A stretch of 56,679 bases of DNA from an uncultured Prevotella sp. (GTDB lineage Bacteria > Bacteroidota > Bacteroidia > Bacteroidales > Bacteroidaceae): assembly GCA_946998205.1 (NCBI GenBank), contig CAMPYJ010000016.1, forward strand, positions 1-56,679, read 5' to 3'. Both the position numbers and the translations under genes were made by a program. The notes under the pieces are model-generated. The model worked only from the letters and a program-made list of their open reading frames with translations, searched no databases and was not told the origin of the DNA. Below, one piece after another: positions 7,310-16,100 of this stretch (positions are counted from its first letter, which is position 1; each line of letters starts with the position of its first letter).

Positions 7310-9925
7310 ATGAAAATTAAAAGATGGTTAAACCCCACCTTATGGGGCATTGTGCTTGCCTTGATGGTGAGCATTCCCACCTTGGGCAAGATAGTAACAG
7401 TGGACAAGTCGATAAGTATTGCTCGCAAATATGTCAATGTGAGCCTTTCGGCACACCATGCTACGAGGGCGTCGCATGGTACACCGCCTTATTATATTTA
7501 TAACGACCGCCACGGACGGGGCTTTGTGGTGGTGGCAGGCGATGATGACATGGGACAAGTGTTGGGCTATTCGCACACAGGAACGCTCGACACGTTGCGT
7601 GCAAGCGGGGAACTTAAATTCCTGCTGAGCGCCTATCGTGACGCCTTTCACCAAATACAACGGCAACCTGGCACAAGAGCTACCGTTACCACTACGCCCC
7701 CTAACCGAAATGAGGTGGCTCCGTTGCTCACAACGGCATGGAATCAAGACGACCCTTATAGTCGTCTTACGGGGTACAAATACACAGGATGCGTGGCTAC
7801 GGCGGTAGCGCAAATCATGTATTATCATCGCTGGCCGGAGCGTGGAAGGGGCAGCTACTCGTATGTTGTGCGCTCTGACAACCGCACGATGAGCGTGGAC
7901 TTCAGTCAGTCGGTATACCCATGGGACAAGATGTTGCCCAAATACAACACACGCATGGCACTTGCCAATGCGGAGGCTTGCAATGCTGTGGCGCTGCTCA
8001 TGCGTGATGTGGGCGTGTCGGTGAACATGCAGTACACCTCTTCATCCAGCGGTGCACAAACTTTCATGGCTGCCAAGGCACTGAAAACGTACTTCAATTA
8101 TTCCACCTCCATGCTCAACAAGTCTGATGAGGGCGCAGCTGCTTTCACTCAAATATTGCGCAAGGAGATAGAAAACGGCTTCCCTGTGTACATCAGCGGT
8201 AGCGTGAAGTCGGGCGGTAGCGGACACGCATGGGTGGTAGACGGTGTAGATAAAGATAATCTCTTTCACATGAACTTTGGTTGGGGAGGCGGTGGCGACG
8301 GCTACTTCTCCGTTACAGCACTGAACCTTGCCACCACAGGACAGGAGTTTGGCCGTAAGCCTCTCTCCTTCAACAAGCAGGTGCAGATAGTTTTGGTGCA
8401 TCCCAATAAGCCTGAAAGCGCACCCATTGATGCCGAACTTGCTGACGATGCCCCCAACTTGTGTTTCAACTCGGAGGGCAATATGAGCGTAGTTGGCGGC
8501 ATGCCCACCAACAAACAGCAACCCATGACGGTTAGCTATCACCACTTTAAGAACCAAGCCGACGGAACGTTTGCCGGAGATATTGGCTTGGGCGTGTACA
8601 ACGAGCAGGGCAAGCAAGTAAAAGTAGTGCCATCGGCATGGCACGACAACGGTGGATACACCGCAGAGCGCGGCAAGTATAACGGTGGTGTGCTGCAATC
8701 GGGACAGTTGATTGACGATGCTTGCACGTTTACGGTGAATCTTGATGGTCTTGCAGATGGACGCTACTATTTGCTGCCCGTGTGTGCCAGCCTCAAGGAT
8801 AAGGACACCTACGGGGCATGGTGCAAGATGAAAACGGCGCCACGCATAGCCTTTCAGGTGCAAGGCAACGACGTGCGCCTATTTGAGAAGCCCGATGACA
8901 AGGCACCTTTCGCATTGGTATCACATCCCTATACGCTCAAACCATGTACTGCTGGCAACAAAGCCACGCTGTGCCTAAGCATACGCAAACTTACGGGTAC
9001 GCCTTTCGATGGCACGGTGAGGGTGTCGCTCGTGGATGATGACAATCGTGTAGTGGCTACAGGACAAACCGCAGAGGTGGTGGACTTTGAGATGTTTGCA
9101 GATACAGAGGTGAGGGTGGACATGCACTTGCCCGACAATCTGCAGCCCAAGGAATACAAACTGAAGGTAGAGGTAATTAAGCAATATGATACTGGTAGCA
9201 TTGCAACGGTGGGCATGGTGCATGGCAACGAGCCGTCTACGTTGCAAGTGGAGGCAGCTAAGCCCAGCGACAAGCTTTTCGTAAAACTCCAAGGAATGGT
9301 GCAAGACAACAGTGGAGCATCTATATCGCCCACAGACGTAGACCTCAGTAGCAATCCATGGCTCAAGATAGGAGTGGTGATGACGCTCGCACCTCAAGCC
9401 ACCTACAACGGCAAATTGACGCTTTGCTTGATTGATACAAAAAACCAGCGGCGCATAGCCTTGGGCGGTAGTGCTCAAAAACAATATGACTTGTCTGGAG
9501 GGGATGTTGAAATATTTATTACTGGATGGCTGAAGAACAAAGATAAGTTATGCGTCATCAACAACCGTACCTACCGATTGGCGTTGATGGGCATGGTAGA
9601 CGGTGTGGAGTGTGATTTGTGGAACGAGAATTGCGCTCCCTTTGAAGTGTCGTTTACGAACAGTATTTACAATAATTATCCTGACGAGACCACTCATATA
9701 GACGCAACACAAGGCTCGCTACGCATGGTGAGAAGTGGTAACTGGATTGACGTGCAGGGCGAGGATCTGGCGCATGTGCAAGTGTTCGCACTCAATGGAG
9801 CCCTGATTACCGCCTCCGATGCCCACGGACAACATACGGTAAGGTTGTACGTTCCTGCTGCGCAAGTGGTTGTTGTGCGGGTGAAAACTCTTTATGGCAG
9901 CACCTTGACGAAGAAGTTAAGATAA
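7310..9925 (+). CDS. C10-family (streptopain-like) cysteine protease with T9SS-like tail
   Basis: An 871-residue secreted protease. After a signal peptide (to about residue 26) comes a propeptide, then the C10 catalytic domain with Cys161 in TGCVATAVAQ and His306 in SGGSGHAWVVDG, followed by NFGWGGGGDGYF. The streptopain/interpain family in Prevotella and relatives has the same order. About 500 further residues form beta-rich domains. The last 70 residues (VFALNGALITASD through VVVRVKTLYGSTLTKKLR) resemble a type A type IX secretion sorting domain, suggesting surface attachment or release. The protein call is firm; the secretion route is inferred from the tail. Confidence 0.9.
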   Translation: MKIKRWLNPTLWGIVLALMVSIPTLGKIVTVDKSISIARKYVNVSLSAHHATRASHGTPPYYIYNDRHGRGFVVVAGDDDMGQVLGYSHTGTLDTLRASGELKFLLSAYRDAFHQIQRQPGTRATVTTTPPNRNEVAPLLTTAWNQDDPYSRLTGYKYTGCVATAVAQIMYYHRWPERGRGSYSYVVRSDNRTMSVDFSQSVYPWDKMLPKYNTRMALANAEACNAVALLMRDVGVSVNMQYTSSSSGAQTFMAAKALKTYFNYSTSMLNKSDEGAAAFTQILRKEIENGFPVYISGSVKSGGSGHAWVVDGVDKDNLFHMNFGWGGGGDGYFSVTALNLATTGQEFGRKPLSFNKQVQIVLVHPNKPESAPIDAELADDAPNLCFNSEGNMSVVGGMPTNKQQPMTVSYHHFKNQADGTFAGDIGLGVYNEQGKQVKVVPSAWHDNGGYTAERGKYNGGVLQSGQLIDDACTFTVNLDGLADGRYYLLPVCASLKDKDTYGAWCKMKTAPRIAFQVQGNDVRLFEKPDDKAPFALVSHPYTLKPCTAGNKATLCLSIRKLTGTPFDGTVRVSLVDDDNRVVATGQTAEVVDFEMFADTEVRVDMHLPDNLQPKEYKLKVEVIKQYDTGSIATVGMVHGNEPSTLQVEAAKPSDKLFVKLQGMVQDNSGASISPTDVDLSSNPWLKIGVVMTLAPQATYNGKLTLCLIDTKNQRRIALGGSAQKQYDLSGGDVEIFITGWLKNKDKLCVINNRTYRLALMGMVDGVECDLWNENCAPFEVSFTNSIYNNYPDETTHIDATQGSLRMVRSGNWIDVQGEDLAHVQVFALNGALITASDAHGQHTVRLYVPAAQVVVVRVKTLYGSTLTKKLR

Positions 9926-9945
9926 AACTTTGGGAATAAGATATT

Positions 9946-9984
9946 CAGCAACAATACGTGAAAAATATAGTCGTATTGTTGCTG
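9946..9984. terminator. Hairpin between the convergent C10 protease and luxS genes
   Basis: A perfect 13-bp inverted repeat (CAGCAACAATACG with CGTATTGTTGCTG) around a 13-base A/T-rich loop lies between two converging stops. It lacks a T tract on either side, so it may be an RNA 3'-end stabiliser rather than an intrinsic terminator. Confidence 0.6.
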
Positions 9985-10005
9985 TAGTCAATGTCAAGCC
10001 TCGGC

Positions 10006-10485
10006 TTATTCTGGATAAATCAGGTTTTTGTCTTCAATCTTCAGCAGTACCTCTTCAAGGAATTTGCGTGATTCAAGCTTCGCCATGGGTAGGTCGTGCA
10101 ACAGGTAGTTGCCACAATCCTTGGGTTGTGCGCCGGGAATCTCGCCCTCATAGTTGGCAATGAAGCTGAAGGTGCGTTTCATCAAGTCAACAATGTCACT
10201 GCTTTTCAGATCGCCATGTATGATAAGGTAGTTGCCAGTGAGGCATCCCATGGGTCCCCAGTAAACGATTTTGTCTTTCCACTGAGCGTCATTGCGCAGA
10301 TAGGTGGCGGCTAAATGCTCGATGGTGTGCAAGGCGCCGATGTGTAACACGGGTTCACGGTTGGGCTCTTTCATGCGAATGTCGAAAGTAGTGATGACTT
10401 CAGAGCCGACAATGTCTTGCCTACTTACATAAATACCACGCAACAATTTGTTGTGGTTGATGGTGAATGAGGGAATCTTGTTCAT
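10006..10485 (-). CDS. luxS: S-ribosylhomocysteine lyase (AI-2 synthase)
   Basis: A 159-residue enzyme that splits S-ribosylhomocysteine into homocysteine and DPD, the precursor of autoinducer-2. The metal site is His53 and His57 in HTIEHLAATYLRN plus Cys124 in PKDCGNY; the catalytic pair is Glu56 and Cys81 in GPMGC. Length is normal. It lies downstream of mtnN on the same strand, whose product makes its substrate from S-adenosylhomocysteine, so the two steps of the activated methyl cycle are adjacent. The 171-base gap holds a repeat-built hairpin. Confidence 0.97.
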   Translation of the reverse strand: MNKIPSFTINHNKLLRGIYVSRQDIVGSEVITTFDIRMKEPNREPVLHIGALHTIEHLAATYLRNDAQWKDKIVYWGPMGCLTGNYLIIHGDLKSSDIVDLMKRTFSFIANYEGEIPGAQPKDCGNYLLHDLPMAKLESRKFLEEVLLKIEDKNLIYPE

Positions 10486-10656
10486 TTTTTAGTTTTTTAG
10501 TTTGTGAGTTTTTTAGTTGATGAGTTTGTTAGTTGACGAGGTTTTAGTTGACGAGTTTACGAGTTGATGGTTTTTCTTTGCTTGTGGGTTTTATAGTTAA
10601 TGCGTCAACAGAGAAAGCTATCAACTCGTGAACTTGTCAACTCGTAAACTTGTCAA
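10486..10656 (-). repeat. Octamer repeat array forming an inverted repeat between mtnN and luxS
   Basis: On the + strand the right side (10621-10660) is built of octamers TCAACTCG, TGAACTTG, TCAACTCG, TAAACTTG, ending in a unit that contains the mtnN stop. The left side (about 10512-10570) carries the same unit in the opposite sense (TTGACGAG, TTTACGAG). In the mtnN-luxS transcript the two sides could pair over about 20 bases (GTTGACAAGTTTACGAG with CTCGTAAACTCGTCAAC). The last stretch before luxS is low-complexity AACTAAAAAACT. No luxS promoter of the TAnnTTTG type was seen here. Confidence 0.75.
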
Positions 10657-11343
10657 CTATCCCACTATCTGTATAAACTCTTTAGTGACATGGAACGAAT
10701 AGTTGGCCAATCGCTCCCAAAAATCATAATACTGTGCCGCATTTGTATCCTTTAAAGGCACATCACTGATAACGCGGAAGGAGATGAAGGGCGTGTGATA
10801 AAGGTAACAGGCTTGGGCAATGGCACAACTTTCCATGTCAACAGCCATGGCTGAGGGAAAAGAGGAAAGTATTTGTTGCATCTTCTCTTTGCTGTCAACA
10901 AACCAATCGCCACTCACAATGAGGCCGCTACGAATGTTCGTGTCGCAGTCGATGGCGCACGCCTTACGAACTAATTCGGCTGGAGAGGCGTAACTTGAGG
11001 GCATTCCCATGATTTGACCTGCTTCACACTCTTTGCCACAATAAGCGTCGTGGTAACAACATTGTGTGCTTACAACCACGTCGGTAGGACTTAAAGACAC
11101 ATCTGCACCACCCGCACATCCAGATGATATCACCAAGTCGGGGTGATGATGGTTTATCAATTCCACCGCACCAATGGCAGCATTTACCTTTCCAATGCCA
11201 CATTGTTGCATGACGATTTCGTGTTGTCCAATGCGTCCCGTGATGACAGACAGATGCCGATGTTGCTGTATCTGCATGTCTTCGAGCAAGGATTTGAGTT
11301 GCGTGAACTCCTTCTCCATGGCCACGATGATACCTATTTTCAT
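10657..11343 (-). CDS. mtnN: 5'-methylthioadenosine/S-adenosylhomocysteine nucleosidase
   Basis: A 228-residue cytoplasmic nucleosidase that removes adenine from MTA and SAH, giving S-ribosylhomocysteine for LuxS. Family residues are present: Glu12 in AMEKEF, the substrate-binding Met170-Glu171 in VDMESCAIA and catalytic Asp194 in RVISDVP. The glycine-rich SSGCAGGAD segment lies near residue 75. The TAG stop lies inside the octamer array that separates it from luxS. It is divergent from the YfhO gene, with back-to-back promoters. Confidence 0.95.
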   Translation of the reverse strand: MKIGIIVAMEKEFTQLKSLLEDMQIQQHRHLSVITGRIGQHEIVMQQCGIGKVNAAIGAVELINHHHPDLVISSGCAGGADVSLSPTDVVVSTQCCYHDAYCGKECEAGQIMGMPSSYASPAELVRKACAIDCDTNIRSGLIVSGDWFVDSKEKMQQILSSFPSAMAVDMESCAIAQACYLYHTPFISFRVISDVPLKDTNAAQYYDFWERLANYSFHVTKEFIQIVG

Positions 11344-11363
11344 GATTGTTGTTTGCTATTTAC

Positions 11364-11371
11364 CTGCAAAG
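11364..11371 (-). promoter_or_regulatory. Promoter (-7 TACCTTTG) of mtnN-luxS
   Basis: On the minus strand TACCTTTG is a good TAnnTTTG match. The predicted start near 11357 gives a leader of about 14 bases. It is divergent from the promoter at 11419. Confidence 0.65.
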
Positions 11372-11418
11372 GTAGCAAAAAATGGTTGTACAGGCAGGTG
11401 TAAACGGTAAAGTTTTGC

Positions 11419-11426
11419 TATCTTTG
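11419..11426 (+). promoter_or_regulatory. Promoter (-7 TATCTTTG) of the YfhO gene
   Basis: TATCTTTG fits TAnnTTTG. Transcription from about 11433 excludes the longer in-frame start at 11382 and supports the ATG at 11457. Confidence 0.65.
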
Positions 11427-11456
11427 TGCCTAAATCTTAACATAAAACAGCTATTC

Positions 11457-13961
11457 ATGGAAGCTTTGAAGAAATATGGGTTGGATGTAGCCGCCGTTGT
11501 CTTGTTCGTCTTGATTTCATTCGCTTATTTCGTCCCAGCCAGTCTGGAAGGGCGCATTCTGTTCCAGCATGATGCTTCGGCAGGAAAGGGTCTTGGGCAT
11601 GAACAAACAGAATATTATCAACGAACGGGTGAACGAACCCGATGGACCAATTCGGTGTTCGGGGGTATGCCCACCTATCAAACGGCTCCATCGTACAACA
11701 GTACTGACATACTGAGCAAGGTGATGAACGCTTACCACTTGTGGCTGCCCGAAAATGTGTGGTATGTGTTTGCCTATTTGTTGGGCTTCTACATCTTGCT
11801 GAGGGCTTTTGATTTCCGCAAGGAGCTGGCTGTTTTGGGTTCTGTCATCTGGGCTTTCTCCAGTTACTTCTTCATTATCATTGCTGCCGGACACATTTGG
11901 AAAGTGATGGCCTTGGCTTATCTGCCGCCAATGATTGCTGGCATTGTGCTTAGTTATAGGGGAAAATATCTCTGGGGATTAATCCTGACGGCCTTGTTCA
12001 CCGCCTTTGAAGTGAAGGCCAACCACGTTCAGATGACCTATTATTATCTGTTCATCATCTTTTTCATGGTTGTGGCTTTCTTGGTTCAGGCCGTGAAAGA
12101 CAAGCAATTGGCGAGGTTTGGTAAGGCAACAGCCGTGTGTATCGCCGCTGCTGCCATCGGTATCTGCATCAACCTGAGCAATCTGTATCATACATGGGAA
12201 TACAGTAAAGAGTCGATGCGTGGCAAGAGCGAGCTGGTGAAGCCCAACTCGGCCAACCAAACCAATAGCGGCTTGGAGCGCGACTACATCACGCAGTGGA
12301 GTTATGGCATTGGTGAAACATGGACGTTGCTTATACCCAATGCTAAAGGTGGTGCGTCTGTTCCGCTCTCAATGAACGAAACCGCCATGAAAAAGGCTGA
12401 TCCACAGTTCATGGAAATCTATCAACAGATAGGTCAATACTGGGGTGAACAACCCGGAACCAGCGGTCCTGTGTATGTTGGCGCATTCGTCATGATGCTC
12501 TTCATCTTGGGATTGTTCATCGTGAAAGGGCCTATGAAGTGGGCTTTGTTGGCAGCTACTATCCTGTCTGTCATGCTGTCGTGGGGTAAAAACTTTATGC
12601 CGCTTACCAATTTCTTCATCGATTACGTGCCCATGTACGCCAAATTCCGTACCGTGGCGTCGATTTTGGTCATTGCAGAGTTTACCATTCCGCTGTTGGC
12701 CGTGATGGCATTGAAGAAAATCATCGACGAACCCGAACTATTGAACAAACGTTTGAAATATGTATATGTCAGCTTTGGTCTCACGGCTGGCTTCTGTTTG
12801 CTGTTCGCGCTGATGCCAACAGTGTTCTTCTCCGACTATGTTTCCACTGCAGAGATGGAGGCTATGAAGAATATTCCTTCCGAATATCAGGGTGCGCTGC
12901 TGACAAATCTTCGTGCCATGCGGCAAGCTATCTTCACAACTGACTGCTGGCGTTCGTTTGTAATCATCCTCATTGGTACCTTGTTCCTACTGCTTTACAA
13001 GGCAAGGAAAATACGTACAGCGTGGCTCATCGGCGGGCTTACCCTGTTGTGCTTGGTAGATATGTGGGCTGTCAACAAGCGTTATTTGTACGACAGCATG
13101 TTTGTTGAGAAGAGTGTGCGTGATAATCCCATCGAAATGACACCCGCCGACAAGCAAATCCTACAGACCAAAGAACTTGACTATCGTGTGTTGAATCTCT
13201 CAACGAGTACGTTTAACGAGAACGAAACCAGTTATTTCCACAAGAGTATTGGTGGCTATCATCCTGCCAAGTTGCGCCGTTATCAGGAAATGATAGAGGC
13301 TTATATCGCACCTGAAATGCAAAACCTGATGAAAGGAATTATGGATGCGCAGGGCGACATGACGCAATTGAATGGCGACAGCATTGCGCCTGTGCTGAAT
13401 ATGCTCAACACCAAGTTCTTCATCATGCCATTGCAGGGTGGACAAACCGTTCCGCTCAAAAATCCATACGCCTTTGGTAATGCGTGGTTTGTTGACAAAT
13501 TGACGTATGTGGATAATGCCAATCAGGAAATAGAACGCATCGGAAAGATGAATCTTCGTACTGAGGCTGTGGCTGATAAGAAGTTCAAACAAGAGCTTGG
13601 CGAGGCCGTTGCGCAAGACCATTCATCGGTAGTGACGCTACAGAAGTATGAGCCCAACCAACTTACCTATCAGGTAGAGTCGAGCAAAGGGGGCGTGGTG
13701 GTGTTCTCTGAGATTTATTATCCTGAATGGACGGCCACGGTTGATGGCGAGGAGGTGCCGGTTGGTCGGGTTAATTACATACTTCGTGCCATCCGGGTGA
13801 AACCCGGTAAGCACACGGTGGTATTGAGTTTCTTCCCTAAATCGGTCAATCGTACGGAGACTATCGCATATATTTCCTTTGCTTTGCTGGTGGTACTGAT
13901 TATCTTGGTATGCTTCAACGAGTTTCGTAAGCGCAAACAGAAGAAAGCAAAGCAAGTGTGA
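11457..13961 (+). CDS. YfhO-family membrane protein
   Basis: An 834-residue polytopic membrane protein of the YfhO family, which is related to GT-C glycosyltransferases that work at the membrane. The N-terminal two thirds has about a dozen hydrophobic spans with long outer loops. The C-terminal region (from about residue 580) is soluble, with the family's ending pattern VVFSEIYYPEWTATVDG before a last span (ISFALLVVLIILVCF) and a basic tail. It could add sugar to a cell-envelope polymer or lipoteichoic-acid-like acceptor, but the substrate cannot be read here. The start at 11457 is chosen from the promoter position. Confidence 0.85.
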   Translation: MEALKKYGLDVAAVVLFVLISFAYFVPASLEGRILFQHDASAGKGLGHEQTEYYQRTGERTRWTNSVFGGMPTYQTAPSYNSTDILSKVMNAYHLWLPENVWYVFAYLLGFYILLRAFDFRKELAVLGSVIWAFSSYFFIIIAAGHIWKVMALAYLPPMIAGIVLSYRGKYLWGLILTALFTAFEVKANHVQMTYYYLFIIFFMVVAFLVQAVKDKQLARFGKATAVCIAAAAIGICINLSNLYHTWEYSKESMRGKSELVKPNSANQTNSGLERDYITQWSYGIGETWTLLIPNAKGGASVPLSMNETAMKKADPQFMEIYQQIGQYWGEQPGTSGPVYVGAFVMMLFILGLFIVKGPMKWALLAATILSVMLSWGKNFMPLTNFFIDYVPMYAKFRTVASILVIAEFTIPLLAVMALKKIIDEPELLNKRLKYVYVSFGLTAGFCLLFALMPTVFFSDYVSTAEMEAMKNIPSEYQGALLTNLRAMRQAIFTTDCWRSFVIILIGTLFLLLYKARKIRTAWLIGGLTLLCLVDMWAVNKRYLYDSMFVEKSVRDNPIEMTPADKQILQTKELDYRVLNLSTSTFNENETSYFHKSIGGYHPAKLRRYQEMIEAYIAPEMQNLMKGIMDAQGDMTQLNGDSIAPVLNMLNTKFFIMPLQGGQTVPLKNPYAFGNAWFVDKLTYVDNANQEIERIGKMNLRTEAVADKKFKQELGEAVAQDHSSVVTLQKYEPNQLTYQVESSKGGVVVFSEIYYPEWTATVDGEEVPVGRVNYILRAIRVKPGKHTVVLSFFPKSVNRTETIAYISFALLVVLIILVCFNEFRKRKQKKAKQV

Positions 13962-14000
13962 TTGTGCTGTTAAGAAGTACAGCGTTGAAGAAAGATGATA

Positions 14001-14008
14001 TAACTTTG
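14001..14008 (+). promoter_or_regulatory. Promoter (-7 TAACTTTG) of the ABC-F gene
   Basis: TAACTTTG fits TAnnTTTG and predicts a start near 14015, leaving about 17 bases of leader before the ATG at 14032. Confidence 0.6.
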
Positions 14009-14031
14009 CGACTAAATTTAACGAGATATTC

Positions 14032-15993
14032 ATGGTATCAGTAGAAGGTTTGAAGGTAGAATTTGGTGTGAAACCCTTGTTCCGTGATGTGAGTTTTGTC
14101 ATCAATGAACGTGATAGAATCGCATTGGTGGGCAAGAACGGGGCTGGAAAATCTACCTTACTCAAGATTCTCAACGGTCAACAGAAACCTACTGCGGGTG
14201 TCGTTTCGATTCCTAATGACACCACCATTGGTTATCTTCCGCAGGTGATGAAGATAGCCGATGACACAACTGTCAAGGAAGAAACACGAAAGACTTTTTC
14301 TGACAGCATGCGCATGAAGGAACACCTTGAACGCATGCAGAACGAATTGAGTAACCGTACCGATTATGAGAGTGCGTCGTACATGGAACTGGTGGAGAGT
14401 TTTACGCAGGAACATGACCGCTATTTGATGATGGGTGGCGAGAACTATGAGGCCGAAATGGAGCGAACACTCACCGGGCTGGGCTTCACTCAAGAAGATT
14501 TTGACCGTCCCACGTCTGAGTTCTCTGGTGGTTGGCGCATGCGAATTGAACTGGCGAAGATCTTGTTGCGTCGCCCTGACGTGCTGTTGCTGGACGAACC
14601 AACCAACCATCTCGACATCGAGTCGATACAATGGCTGGAACAATTTCTCGCTCAATCTGCCAAAGCAGTGGTGCTGGTCAGTCACGACCGTGCTTTTATC
14701 AATAATGTAACCAATCGTACGTTAGAGATTACCTGTGGCCGCATCGAAGACTATAAAGTAAAATACGATCAATATGTCGTGTTGCGGACCGAGCGAAGAG
14801 AACAGCAACTGCGTGCTTATGAAAACCAACAAAAAGAAATAGCCGACACAAAAGCCTTCATCGAACGTTTTCGTTATCAAGCAACCAAGGCAGTTCAGGT
14901 GCAACAACGCATCCGTCAATTGGAAAAAATCGTACCCATTGAGGTTGATGAGGTGGATAACAAACGCATGCACTTGAAGTTTCCTCCATGCCTTCGAAGT
15001 GGCGATTACCCTATTATTTGTGATGAACTTCGCAAGGATTATGGCTCTCATATGGTGTTCAAAGGTGTTACTTTCACCCTTAAACGCGGGGAGAAGGTAG
15101 CTTTTGTCGGTAAAAACGGCGAAGGTAAATCAACCTTGGTCAAATGTATCATGGGTGAGATTCCGTATACAGGCACACTGAAGGTAGGGCATAACGTGCA
15201 GATAGGCTATTTCGCACAGAACCAAGCACAGTTGCTGGATGAGGAACTAACGATTTACGAAACGATTGACCGTGTGGCAACGGGTGACATGCGGTTGAAA
15301 ATCAACGACCTGTTGGGTGCGTTTATGTTCGGTGGCGAAACGTCTGAGAAGAAAGTTAAGGTGCTATCGGGTGGCGAACGCAGTCGGTTAGCGATGATAC
15401 GCTTACTCTTGCAACCCGTCAACCTGCTCATCCTTGACGAGCCTACCAACCATTTGGACATGCCATCAAAAGATGTTTTGAAAGAGGCTATACAGGCTTT
15501 CGATGGCACGGTGATACTGGTGAGCCACGACCGCGACTTCCTCAACGGCCTGGTAAGCAAGGTTTATGAGTTTGGTGGCGGACAGGTGAAAGAACATCTG
15601 GGTGGTATCTACGACTTCATCCGCAGTCATGCGCAGTCGTTGGGTGATGACGCTGACAACCATAGTATCGACTCTCTTTTGCACACAAACACACAATCGG
15701 GTGCATCACAACCTTTGCAAGCTGCTTCAAAAACAGAAAAGAGTGGGGCTGAAGAGTATCTCCAGCGGAAGGAACAGCAAAAGAAAGTACGCAAACTAAA
15801 ACGGAGTATTGAGGAGAGTGAAGCTAAAATCGCTGCCATGGAAAAGCGTATCACCGAACTAAACACCATTCTCTCACAACCAGAAAATGCGTCAGACATG
15901 GAGTTGGTCACTGAATATACGTCTATTCAACGAGCGCTGGATGCGGAAAACGAACGATGGATGGAGCTTAATGAGAAAATGGAAGAACTTTGA
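14032..15993 (+). CDS. ABC-F family ATPase
   Basis: A 653-residue protein with two ATP-binding cassettes and no membrane domain, the ABC-F layout of ribosome-associated translation factors. Walker A motifs are GKNGAGKST (about residue 35) and GKNGEGKST (about 360). Signatures FSGGWRMR and LSGGERSR are each followed by a DEPTNHLD Walker B. The linker between cassettes is helical and charged. A C-terminal coiled coil (about 570-650) follows, as in the Uup-like group. It may resolve stalled ribosomes or act in antibiotic protection; the sequence does not decide. Its stop codon is the first triplet of a heptamer array. Confidence 0.92.
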   Translation: MVSVEGLKVEFGVKPLFRDVSFVINERDRIALVGKNGAGKSTLLKILNGQQKPTAGVVSIPNDTTIGYLPQVMKIADDTTVKEETRKTFSDSMRMKEHLERMQNELSNRTDYESASYMELVESFTQEHDRYLMMGGENYEAEMERTLTGLGFTQEDFDRPTSEFSGGWRMRIELAKILLRRPDVLLLDEPTNHLDIESIQWLEQFLAQSAKAVVLVSHDRAFINNVTNRTLEITCGRIEDYKVKYDQYVVLRTERREQQLRAYENQQKEIADTKAFIERFRYQATKAVQVQQRIRQLEKIVPIEVDEVDNKRMHLKFPPCLRSGDYPIICDELRKDYGSHMVFKGVTFTLKRGEKVAFVGKNGEGKSTLVKCIMGEIPYTGTLKVGHNVQIGYFAQNQAQLLDEELTIYETIDRVATGDMRLKINDLLGAFMFGGETSEKKVKVLSGGERSRLAMIRLLLQPVNLLILDEPTNHLDMPSKDVLKEAIQAFDGTVILVSHDRDFLNGLVSKVYEFGGGQVKEHLGGIYDFIRSHAQSLGDDADNHSIDSLLHTNTQSGASQPLQAASKTEKSGAEEYLQRKEQQKKVRKLKRSIEESEAKIAAMEKRITELNTILSQPENASDMELVTEYTSIQRALDAENERWMELNEKMEEL

Positions 15994-16077
15994 ACTTTGA
16001 ACTTTGAACATTGAACTTTGAACTTTGAACTTTGAACATTGAACATTGAACTTTCAACTCGTCAACTCGTCAACTTG
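15991..16077 (+). repeat. Heptamer (TGAACTT) then octamer (TCAACTCG) array
   Basis: Nine heptamers, six TGAACTT and three TGAACAT, run from 15991 to 16053. Three octamers follow (TCAACTCG, TCAACTCG, TCAACTTG) to 16077. The first heptamer is the stop codon of the ABC-F gene. The octamers are the same unit as in the mtnN-luxS gap. Such arrays can vary in copy number. Confidence 0.92.
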
Positions 16078-16100
16078 TAAACTATAATACTTTAAAATTT

